From Streptomyces sp. NBC_01454 (lineage in GTDB: Bacteria > Actinomycetota > Actinomycetes > Streptomycetales > Streptomycetaceae), in the NCBI RefSeq assembly GCF_036227565.1, contig NZ_CP109460.1:4402001-4466000 (forward strand): a stretch of DNA of 64,000 nucleotides, written 5' to 3'. Of this stretch, positions 49,898 to 58,078 are shown one piece after another. A program made the translations under genes and the position numbers. The notes beneath the pieces were generated by a model. The model was not told the origin of the DNA. It saw only the letters and a program-made list of their open reading frames with translations, and ran no database searches. The stretch's first letter is position 1, and every line of letters starts with the position of its first letter.

Positions 49898-51208
49898 TCA
49901 GGGGCGATCCTCGGGGCACGGCGGTGCGTCGTGCGTCGCGTATCCGGCGTCCCACGCGAGGGTGAGCGCCGCCCGCCCCCACCCCTGGTAGTACCGCAGA
50001 TGCTGTAGCAGGTGTTGTTCCCGGAGGGTGAAGTCCGGGGTGGGGCCCAGGAGGTGGGCGCGGCGGCGGTGGAAGGAGAGGGTGGTGGCGATGGTGGTGT
50101 ATTCGGTGACGGCGCGGGCGGCGGCGGGGCCGTGGGTGCGGCGGGTCATGGTGCGGGCAAGGGCGCGGGTTCTGGGGGAGGAGAGGGCGGTGGGTTCGGT
50201 GGGGTCGAGCCAGCCGGCGGTGGCGTACGGGGCGAGGTAGCCGCGCAGGGAGAGCAGCTCCTGGTTGCGGGCCCAGACGGCCAGCCAGGTGAGGGCGATG
50301 AGCACGGGGACCATGAAGAGGCCGTAGACGGTGAGGAAGCCGGGCTCGCCGAGGGCGGAGGCGCCGTTCCAGATGGCGTGCAGCAGGACGGAGGTGAACA
50401 GGCCGAGGAGGGCGAGGGCGATGCGGGCACCGCGGCGGCGGGGGTAGCGGGTGGCGGCGATGCCGAACGCGAGGCCGGTGAGGATGGTGAAGAGGGGGTG
50501 GGCGAAGGGGGAGATGATGATGCGGAGGAAGAAGGTGCCGGCGGTGAGGGAGTCCAGGCCGGAGTGGCCCATGGACTGGTCCTCGCCGAAGGCGTTGCCC
50601 AGGTAGAGGATGTTCTCGGTGAAGGCGAAGCCGGTAGCGGTGATGCCGGCGATGACGATGCCGTCCGTGATCCCGTCGAAGTCGTGGCGGCGGAAGCGGT
50701 AGACGAGCACCACGGCGGCGGCCTTGACCAGCTCCTCGACGATCGGGGCGATGATCGTGGCGCCCCAGGCCTCGGCCTCGGAGGGGGACGCGGAGGCGAT
50801 GTTGGCGGCCAGCCAGTCGGTCGCGAAGCCGTTGGCGAGGAGCGCGACCAGGGCGGCGGCGCAGGCACCCCAGGCGAAGGCGAACGCGAGGTTGCGCCAG
50901 GGCTCGGGTGCGATGCGGTCGAGCCAGCAGAACGCCGTGATCAGCAGCGGTACGGGGAACACGGCCAGGCCGAGGCCGACCAGCAGACCCTCGGTGCCGG
51001 TCTCCTGGCGCACCAGGCCGATGATGATCACGCCGGAGAGCGCGAGCATCGAGACCAGGGCGATCGCGCGCAGGGTCTGGCTGCGCCAGGGGGCGATCCG
51101 GCGCCGGGCGTGCGCGGCGGCGTGCTCGTGCGGGCCGGGTGTGCTGGTGGGGGGTGTGTACGGGGGAGGGGCGGGCGCGCGGCGCGGGGACGGCTGGGAC
51201 GGGTACAC
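49898..51208 (-). CDS. PrsW-family intramembrane metalloprotease
   Basis: 436 residues from a GTG at 51208. A Pro-rich cytoplasmic N-terminus (about 1-35) is followed by eight or so membrane helices. Family motifs are present: VEELVK (EExxK) at about residue 150, GFAFTENILYL, HPLFTILTGLAFG and LLHAIWNG, which together form the active site. In Bacillus PrsW cuts the anti-sigma factor RsiW; Streptomyces homologues have unknown targets. A 100-residue soluble tail follows. Right flank of the island. Confidence 0.93.
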   Translation of the reverse strand: MYPSQPSPRRAPAPPPYTPPTSTPGPHEHAAAHARRRIAPWRSQTLRAIALVSMLALSGVIIIGLVRQETGTEGLLVGLGLAVFPVPLLITAFCWLDRIAPEPWRNLAFAFAWGACAAALVALLANGFATDWLAANIASASPSEAEAWGATIIAPIVEELVKAAAVVLVYRFRRHDFDGITDGIVIAGITATGFAFTENILYLGNAFGEDQSMGHSGLDSLTAGTFFLRIIISPFAHPLFTILTGLAFGIAATRYPRRRGARIALALLGLFTSVLLHAIWNGASALGEPGFLTVYGLFMVPVLIALTWLAVWARNQELLSLRGYLAPYATAGWLDPTEPTALSSPRTRALARTMTRRTHGPAAARAVTEYTTIATTLSFHRRRAHLLGPTPDFTLREQHLLQHLRYYQGWGRAALTLAWDAGYATHDAPPCPEDRP

Positions 51209-51236
51209 CCATCGACCCTAACGAGCGGCCTTCGCC

Positions 51237-52100
51237 TTACGCGGCACGACGGCGGAACAGGAGGTCATGTACGACATGCCCCTTGTCCAGGCCCTGGCCC
51301 TCGAACTTGGTGAGCGGGCGGAAGTCCGGCCGCGGCGCATAGCCGGGGTGGAGGTTCTCCAGCGTCGGCTCGGCCGAGAGGACCTCCAGCATCTGCTCGG
51401 CGTACGGCTCCCAGTCGGTCGCGCAGTGGACGAGGGCACCGGGCGCGAGCCGGGTGCTGGCCAGGGCGAGGAACTCCGGCTGGATGAGGCGGCGCTTGTG
51501 GTGGCGCTTCTTCGGCCAGGGGTCGGGGAAGTAGATGCGCAGTCCGGCGAGGGAGCCGGGGGCCAGCATCTCGCGCAGCAGGATGATCGCGTCGCCGTTG
51601 GCCACCCGGATGTTGGACAGGCCGTTCCGCTCCGCGAGAGCGAGCAGATTGCCCTGGCCGGGGGTGTGGACGTCACAGGCGAGGATGCCGGTGCCCGGGT
51701 CGGCGGCGGCCATCTGTGCCGTGGCCTCGCCCATGCCGAAGCCGATCTCCAGGACGACCGGCAGCCCGTCGAAGAACGCGCCGAGGTCGATGCGGGACAG
51801 CCCGTCGATGTCCAGCCCCCAGGTGGGCCACCGCCGGCGCAGCGCATCGGCCTGGGTGGGCGAGACGCGGCTGCGACGGGGCTGGAAGGAACGGATCCGC
51901 CGCTCGTGGTGCGAGCCCGCGGGGTCGGCCGCGGGGCCGGTCCCGTCGGGGAACATGGGCGCACCGCGGCGCGGCGTGGCGGCGGAGACGGCGGTGGAGC
52001 CGAGGCTGCGGGCCTCGTCGGCGGCGGCTTCCGGAGCGTTTGCCTCCGGTGCGTGCGCGTCGGGGGCGGCGGACTCGGGGGTGGCGGAGTTCTCGGACAC
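51237..52100 (-). CDS. trmB: tRNA (guanine-N7-)-methyltransferase
   Basis: 287 residues from a GTG at 52100. Methylates G46 in the variable loop of tRNA using AdoMet. The AdoMet motif VLEIGFGMGEATAQMA and the TrmB signature YFPDPWPKKRHHKRR are intact. It is longer than the E. coli enzyme through an N-terminal 75-residue Ala/Pro/Glu-rich extension (PEANAPEAAADEA), common in streptomycetes. Adjacent to the PrsW gene, 28 bases apart in the same direction. Confidence 0.95.
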   Translation of the reverse strand: MSENSATPESAAPDAHAPEANAPEAAADEARSLGSTAVSAATPRRGAPMFPDGTGPAADPAGSHHERRIRSFQPRRSRVSPTQADALRRRWPTWGLDIDGLSRIDLGAFFDGLPVVLEIGFGMGEATAQMAAADPGTGILACDVHTPGQGNLLALAERNGLSNIRVANGDAIILLREMLAPGSLAGLRIYFPDPWPKKRHHKRRLIQPEFLALASTRLAPGALVHCATDWEPYAEQMLEVLSAEPTLENLHPGYAPRPDFRPLTKFEGQGLDKGHVVHDLLFRRRAA

Positions 52101-52223
52101 AGTGAGGTGATTCTACGGAGGGTGGGGGTGGGGAGGGGGCGCGGAGGGTCGTGGGGTGGGGAGCGGTCGGCCGTGGGGGCCGAGGAGCGTACGGCCGCGG
52201 GAGGGCGGTCCGAGCCCGTGGCG

Positions 52224-53435
52224 TCAGGTCGGTAGCGCTCCCAGGACCCGGCGGGCCACCTCACGGCCGATGGGGAGGGAGGCCGTGGCGGCGGGGGAGG
52301 GGGCATTGAGGACGTGGATCATGCCGGGCGATTCGGCGAAGAGGAAGTCGTCGACCATGGTGCCGTCGGGGAGGACGCCCTGGGCGCGGACGCCGGCCGG
52401 GGACGGGCGCAGATCCTCCTCGCGGGCGGCCGGGAGCAGGCGGCGGACCGCGTCGGTGAAGGCGCGCCGGGACAGGGAGCGGTGCAGCTCGCCGGCGCCG
52501 TAGCGCCAGTGGCGGCGGGCTATCCGCCAGGAGCCGGGGTAGGCCAGGGTGCCGGCCAGCTCGGCAGGGCGGATCGTGCGCCAGTCGTAGCCCTCGCGGG
52601 CCAGGGCGGGGACGGCGTTCGGGCCGATGTGGACGGCGCCGTCGATGCCGCGGGTCAGATGGACGCCGAGGAACGGGAAGGCCGGATCGGGGACCGGGTA
52701 GACCAGGCCCTTCACGAGGGTGGCGCGCTCCGGGGCGAGGGTGAAGTATTCACCGCGGAACGGGATGATCCGCATGCCCGGGGCGTCGCCGGCCAGCCGG
52801 GCGATCCGGTCGCAGTGCAGACCGGCGCAGTTGACCAGGGCGCGGGCGCGGTGGACCGTGCCGTCGGCCGTACGGACCGCCACCCGGCCGGGGCGGCGGC
52901 CGATGGCCGTCACCTCGGTGCCGTGGACGATCCGGGCGCCGGCGTCCTCGGCGAGCCGGGCGAACCGGCGGGCGACCGCGCCGAAGTCGCAGATGCCGGT
53001 CGTGCCGACATGGATGGCGGCCAGGCCGCGGACCTCGGGCTCGTACTCGGCTATCTGGGCGGGGCCGAGCTCGCGCACCGGCAGGCCGTGCTCGCGGCCG
53101 CGCTGGATCAGGCTGTGCAGCCGGGGCAGCTCGCTGCGGTCGGTGGCGACGATCAGCTTGCCGGTGACCTCGTGCGGAATGTCGTGCTCGGTGCAGAACT
53201 TCACCATTTCCGCCGAGCCCTGGAGGGCGTAGCGGGCCTTGAGCGAGCCGGGCGGATAGTAGATGCCGCTGTGGATGACGCCGCTGTTGCGCCCGGTCTG
53301 ATGGCGGGCCGGACCGGACTCCTTCTCCAGGACCACGACGCGCATGCCGGGGGCGGCACGCGTGAGCGCGTAAGCCGTAGAGAGCCCGATGATGCCGGCA
53401 CCGATCACCAGCACATCGCAGTCGTACGCCGCCAC
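52224..53435 (-). CDS. lhgO: L-2-hydroxyglutarate oxidase
   Basis: 403 residues from a GTG at 53435 with GGAGG 4-5 bases upstream. FAD-dependent, oxidises L-2-hydroxyglutarate to 2-oxoglutarate. The dinucleotide-binding VLVIGAGIIGLSTAYAL motif starts at residue 9, with ARHQTGRNSGVIHSGIYY following; GLHCDRIARLAGD and PFRGEYF are LhgO features. It sits between trmB and the sporulation gene, each with its own spacer, so cotranscription is uncertain. Confidence 0.92.
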   Translation of the reverse strand: MAAYDCDVLVIGAGIIGLSTAYALTRAAPGMRVVVLEKESGPARHQTGRNSGVIHSGIYYPPGSLKARYALQGSAEMVKFCTEHDIPHEVTGKLIVATDRSELPRLHSLIQRGREHGLPVRELGPAQIAEYEPEVRGLAAIHVGTTGICDFGAVARRFARLAEDAGARIVHGTEVTAIGRRPGRVAVRTADGTVHRARALVNCAGLHCDRIARLAGDAPGMRIIPFRGEYFTLAPERATLVKGLVYPVPDPAFPFLGVHLTRGIDGAVHIGPNAVPALAREGYDWRTIRPAELAGTLAYPGSWRIARRHWRYGAGELHRSLSRRAFTDAVRRLLPAAREEDLRPSPAGVRAQGVLPDGTMVDDFLFAESPGMIHVLNAPSPAATASLPIGREVARRVLGALPT

Positions 53436-53581
53436 TGCACCTCCCCAACCGCATGACCGCAGGCCCGTCCGTCGCCGCGGACCCGCGCATCCTCACCGAC
53501 GACGTATCCCATCATGACGGCCGGCACTGACAATGCCGATCCGGCGGCCCCCCGGCCGGTTTCCTGCGGCCCCGCCCGGAC

Positions 53582-55030
53582 CTAAGCCGGCGCCGCCAGC
53601 AGTGGTCTCGCCCGTTCGCGCAGTTCGACCACGCGGGGCTCATCGCCGTACGGCTCCAGGCGGTGCAGCAGATCGCGGACGTACTCGGTGGTGCGGGCGG
53701 AGGAGATGCGGCCCGCCACCTCGACCGCGCGGGTGCCCGCCGCGCAGGCCGCGTCCAGGTTGCCGGACTCCAGTTCGGCCACCGCGGACACCACCAGGCG
53801 CAGCCCGTGGGAGCGGACGAATTCCTCGGTGGGGCGCGACAGGGCCTGCTCCGTGAAGCGGCGCACCTGGCGGGGCAGCCGCAGATCGCGGTAGCACTCG
53901 GCGGCGTCGGCGGCGAAGCGCTCGTACGAGTAGAAGTCCAGCCACGACGGGTCGGGGTCGCCGCCGCGGGAGCGCTCCAGCCAGCCCTCGGAGGCCTTCA
54001 GCGCCACCTCACAGGCGCGCGCCTCGCCGGCCTTGGCCTGCGCGCGCGCCTCCACCAGGCGGAAGAAGCTCATGGTGCGGGCCGTGGCCAGACCGCGGTT
54101 GCGTTCCAGGGCGGCCTGGGCGAGGTCGACGCCCTCGTCGGCGAAGCCGCGGTAGGTCGCCTGGAGGGACATCGAGGCGAGCACATAGCCGCCCAGGGGG
54201 ACATCGGCGGCCGCGCGGGCGAGCCGCAGCGCCTGGATGTAGTAGCGCTGCGCGGCCTCCTGCTGGCCCGTGTCGAAGGCCATCCACCCCGCGAGCCGGG
54301 TGAGTTCGGAGGTCGCCCCGAAGAGCGCCCGGCCCACCTCGTCGCTGTACGAGGCGAGGAGCAGCGGGGCCGCGTCCACCCGCAGGCACTCCGGCACCAT
54401 GGAGGAACGCCAGTCCCCGCCGCCGTACTTGGAGTCCCAGCGGCGCGCGTCCTCGGCGGCCTCCCGCAGCTTGCTGACGTCGCTGTGCCCGACGTGCTGC
54501 GGGATACCGGCGTCACCGGCCGCCGCGGCGTCCTTGTCGCGCGCCTCGGCCGCCTCCCGCGCCACCGAACTGTCCGCCGGGGATATCAGCCAGCGCGAGG
54601 CGGGGGTGGCGTACGCGCTGACGGCGAAGGATCCGGCCAGGCTCTGCCAGATGCCGCCCCCGCCGGCCCGCCGTCCGGCCAGATCCAGGCGGTACAACTC
54701 GGTCGCGGAGCGCACCGCGGCGCCCACGTCACGGGGGAACGCCAGGCCCACCTCGGGCGCCGGGTCCGCGTCGGCCAGCCCGATCTCGTGCAGCGGGACG
54801 GGCCGGCCGAGTTTGCTGCCGATCGCGGACGCGATGAGATGGGGCGCGGCGCCCTGCGGCACCATGCCCTTGGAGACCCACCGCGCCACCGACGTCTTGT
54901 CATAACGAAGCGTCAGTCCGCGCTGCGCACCGAGGTCGTTGACCCGGCGCGCCAGTCCGGCATTGCTGATCCCCGCGAGGGCGAGAACGGTGCCGAGCTT
55001 TTCGTTCGGCCCGCGTATATCCCTGGACAT
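53582..55030 (-). CDS. NsdA-like sporulation-associated regulator
   Basis: 482 residues from an ATG at 55030. The N-terminal segment ([26 protein letters not shown]) resembles a DNA-binding HTH, followed by a TPR-like helical body ([46 protein letters not shown]). The family includes NsdA, a negative regulator of sporulation and antibiotic production, and the S. coelicolor orthologue here (as I recall SCO4114) is called sporulation-associated. Target genes are not known. The large upstream spacer holds its promoter. Confidence 0.85.
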   Translation of the reverse strand: MSRDIRGPNEKLGTVLALAGISNAGLARRVNDLGAQRGLTLRYDKTSVARWVSKGMVPQGAAPHLIASAIGSKLGRPVPLHEIGLADADPAPEVGLAFPRDVGAAVRSATELYRLDLAGRRAGGGGIWQSLAGSFAVSAYATPASRWLISPADSSVAREAAEARDKDAAAAGDAGIPQHVGHSDVSKLREAAEDARRWDSKYGGGDWRSSMVPECLRVDAAPLLLASYSDEVGRALFGATSELTRLAGWMAFDTGQQEAAQRYYIQALRLARAAADVPLGGYVLASMSLQATYRGFADEGVDLAQAALERNRGLATARTMSFFRLVEARAQAKAGEARACEVALKASEGWLERSRGGDPDPSWLDFYSYERFAADAAECYRDLRLPRQVRRFTEQALSRPTEEFVRSHGLRLVVSAVAELESGNLDAACAAGTRAVEVAGRISSARTTEYVRDLLHRLEPYGDEPRVVELRERARPLLAAPA

Positions 55031-55879
55031 GCGCACCCCTCGACACAGCGACGGCCGCCCCGGTACCCCGGGGCATGCGTCCACCCAGAGTAGTTCGCCG
55101 GATCCTGACCGTTAAGGGCCGGTGTGCCGGATGGCGAGATTCGTGTTCAAACAGGGGTGCGGGAATTGGCATGTGCTCCGGGTACGTGTGCCCGTGCGCC
55201 CGTCCGTGCGCGCTGGCCGGGCCTCGCGGGGAGCGCTTCCATGGCTTCTGCGTGGGTCGGCCCGCTGCACTGGATCCAGTGGGCTGGGGGATACCGTCAC
55301 CTCATTCCCCGCGGGTGACGGTCCGGTCCGGGGGGCGCAGCCCGCCTCCCGGACCGTCGCACAGGCCGCTCGCCGGCCTGCCGGGGTACCGGTTGACACC
55401 CTGCCCGAGAGTGTCAACTGTGCTGTACGGAAAGGACTTTGGCCGAAAGTCTACGGGTGGTGATTTCGCGCCGCCGCACATTCGGGGGTCGCCCCGGGGG
55501 CCACACGGGGGGCCTCCCGGGGCCGGGGCGGCGCCGCGCCCCACCCCCGGTGGGAGGGCGTCCGCGGCCGGCCGGCCCGGCTTCCCGCTGACGCCTCCCG
55601 CTGACGCCTCCCGCCGACGCCGTCCGTCGACGCCGTCGGCCCCGGCCGCTCCGCCGTTCGCCGCTCGCCCGCGGCGGGCCGGTGCCGTCACCGCGGTCCC
55701 GCCGGCGGCCCTCCCGGGGCCGTGCGAGGGGAACCGCCCGTATACAGGACCGCCTCAACACCTCCTCCGCGCCGCTGTCATGGCAGCATGGTCGCGACAA
55801 CAGCCCGGCGGCGGCCGGGCAATCCGCTGTACGGGGTGGCCGTTGGCCCCGGCGGGCGGGGAATCGGGTGGAGGCGGCG
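55031..55879. promoter_or_regulatory. Long divergent intergenic region with a dyad
   Basis: 849 bases between the NsdA-like gene and the asparagine synthase-like gene. A perfect dyad TTGACAC-N11-GTGTCAA lies at 55393-55417; its left arm also reads as a -35 TTGACA for a plus-strand promoter. The distal 55480-55860 part is extremely GC-rich with open frames of low-complexity composition and no credible start, so I call no gene in it. Confidence 0.55.
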
Positions 55880-57979
55880 ATGCGCTGGTTGGTGGGGTGG
55901 AGCAGTGCCACCACGGGGCCGGCGGCCTCGGGCCCGGCCCCCGGTGAGGAGGGCCGTGCGGTCCTGCCCGTGGGCGCCCAGCTCGTGTGGGGCGACCCCG
56001 ATCCCCTCTGGGCGGTCGGCGACTGGCGGCCGGACGAGGTCCGGGTCGTCCAGGCCGACCCCGAGACCCGGCTCGCGGTCTTCGGCGCCTGCGGGGCCAC
56101 CGACGACCAGCTGCGGGTGGGCCTGTTCGCGGCGCGCGGGGGCGCGCTGCGCCACCTCACCGCCTGGCCGGGCAGCTACACCGCCGTCGTCCGGACGGGG
56201 CGGCGGCTCACCGTCACCGGTGACCTGGCGGGCGCCCGCCCCGTCTTCCACACCCGCTGGGCCGGCGGCACCGCCTACGCCACCGCCGCCCTGCCGCTCG
56301 CCGACCTCGTCGAGGCCACTCTCGACATCGGCCATCTGGCCGCGCTGCTGGCCTGCCCGGACGTACCCGAGGCGCTCGGCGACGGCACGCCGTACGAAGG
56401 GGTCCGCCGGATCCCGCCCGGCCACGCCCTGGTGCTGCGCGGCGGCGCCGGCGACATCACCTCCTTCGAGCCGACCGCCTCGCTCGCCGTGGCGGCGCCC
56501 CCGCTCGCCCCGGAACAGGCCGTGGACGGCGTTCGCGACGCCCTGGTCGAGGCCGTCCGCGCGCGGCTGGCCGGGCCCCGGCACGTCCCCGACCCGGACG
56601 GTCCCGACGGTCTCGACCCCGGGCCGGTGCCCGGGATGGGGCCCGCGGCGCGGCGCGCGGCACGGGGCGCGCCGGCCCCCGGCATCGGCGCCGACCTCTC
56701 CGGAGGCAGCGCGTCGGGGACCCTCGCCCTGCTGGCCGCCGGCCTCCCCGGCCGGCCCGGACGGCTGGGCGGCCATGGCGAACGCCTCCTCGCCGTCACC
56801 TTCAACGACCGTGCCACCAACGGCGGAGCGGCCTCCCGCGAAGCCGAATTGGAGCGCGCCCGCAGCCTCGCGGACAACCCGCGGCTGCACCATGTCGTCG
56901 TCGCGGCCGGTGAAGAGGCCCTCCCGTATGCGGACCTCGAAAGCGGCCCGCTCACGGACGAGCCGGGCCCCTCCCTCATCACCGCGAGCCGCCACCGCCG
57001 ACGGCTGCTGGCCGGCAGCGCGGACCACTTCGTCGGGCACGGCGCCCGCCAGGTCCTCGACGCCCACCCGGCCCGGCTCGCCGACCTCCTCCTGGACCGC
57101 CGCCGGCGCCATCTGCTGCGTCCGGTCACGGCGCTGGCCAAGGCCGACGGCTCCACCGCGCAGTCCGTCCTCGTCCCGTTCACCGTCTACCGCGCCGCCC
57201 GCAGGCTCGCCCGTACCCCCTACGCCTCCGGGATCGCCGACACCGCGCGCCGCCTCCTGGAGCGGCAGTTCGCCGACGAGCCGGTGGCCGCCGGTGCCGT
57301 GGACGCCTCGCTGGCCGCGCTCGCCTGGTGCCGTCCGGGGCCCGCGGCGCGCTGGCTCACGGGGGAGGCGCTGGCAGAAGTATCGGTTCGGCTGAGCGAG
57401 GCGGTGCACCGGGTGCCCGCCGTGAGCCGCCCCGGGGAGCGCCGGGCCCGTGCCGCGCTGGCCCGCCAGGCCGCCGACCACCGCGTCTTCGAGCAGGCCG
57501 CCGAGGTCCGCAGCCAGCGGCTGCACGCCCCCTTCCTCGACAACCAGGTGGTGCTCGCCTGCCGCGCCCTGCCGGACACCCTGCGGGTGCAGCCGGGGGC
57601 GCGGGCCACCGTGCTGCGCTCCGTATTGGCCGGGGCCGGCGTACGGGATCTGCCGACCGGCTGGGGCGCCGCCTCGCAGGTCACCCATGCGGCAGAGGTA
57701 CGCGCCGGGCTGCGCGGCGCCATAGGCGAGCTGGAACGGCTCTTCGACGCGCCGCTGTTGGCCGATGCGGGGCTGGTGGAGGCGCGGGTGATCCGCAAGG
57801 CGCTGCGGGACGCGGCGGAGGGGGCTGCGCTGCCCATGGACGGGCTGGCAGAACTGGTCTCCACGGAGCTGTGGCTGCGGCGGCTGGTGGCCCGGCGGGG
57901 CTCGTGCTGGACGGGGGCGGGGGCGCCGCGCCAGAAGGCGGTCGCGGGCGGAGTCGTTCCCCGCGCGCGGCTGACCTAG
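55880..57979 (+). CDS. Degenerate asparagine synthase-like protein
   Basis: 699 residues from an ATG at 55880 with GGAGG 5 bases upstream. The fold is that of class B asparagine synthetase / lasso-peptide-cyclase-like enzymes: an N-terminal glutaminase-like domain (residues 1-190; MRWLVGW replaces the MC nucleophile start) and a synthetase domain from about 215. The ATP-pyrophosphatase loop, normally SGGxDS, here reads SGGSASG (274-280), missing the usual Asp. It is not likely to make asparagine. Downstream features such as RLHAPFLDNQVV are retained, so it may bind ATP or a peptide without full catalysis. Confidence 0.82.
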   Translation: MRWLVGWSSATTGPAASGPAPGEEGRAVLPVGAQLVWGDPDPLWAVGDWRPDEVRVVQADPETRLAVFGACGATDDQLRVGLFAARGGALRHLTAWPGSYTAVVRTGRRLTVTGDLAGARPVFHTRWAGGTAYATAALPLADLVEATLDIGHLAALLACPDVPEALGDGTPYEGVRRIPPGHALVLRGGAGDITSFEPTASLAVAAPPLAPEQAVDGVRDALVEAVRARLAGPRHVPDPDGPDGLDPGPVPGMGPAARRAARGAPAPGIGADLSGGSASGTLALLAAGLPGRPGRLGGHGERLLAVTFNDRATNGGAASREAELERARSLADNPRLHHVVVAAGEEALPYADLESGPLTDEPGPSLITASRHRRRLLAGSADHFVGHGARQVLDAHPARLADLLLDRRRRHLLRPVTALAKADGSTAQSVLVPFTVYRAARRLARTPYASGIADTARRLLERQFADEPVAAGAVDASLAALAWCRPGPAARWLTGEALAEVSVRLSEAVHRVPAVSRPGERRARAALARQAADHRVFEQAAEVRSQRLHAPFLDNQVVLACRALPDTLRVQPGARATVLRSVLAGAGVRDLPTGWGAASQVTHAAEVRAGLRGAIGELERLFDAPLLADAGLVEARVIRKALRDAAEGAALPMDGLAELVSTELWLRRLVARRGSCWTGAGAPRQKAVAGGVVPRARLT

Positions 57980-58078
57980 GGCGGCATCCGGGGCCGGGCG
58001 GGCCCGTTGTCGGGTGCTCCCGGCGCAGCGGCCGTTGTGGGCAACGGCCTCCCGGTGGTCACGAGCCGCCCTGGCCCC

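Noticed and set aside
49824..51212. Alternative long His/Arg/Pro-rich frame over the PrsW gene
   Set aside because: It is an out-of-frame shadow; the PrsW frame has the EELVK and HAIWN motifs and membrane helices.
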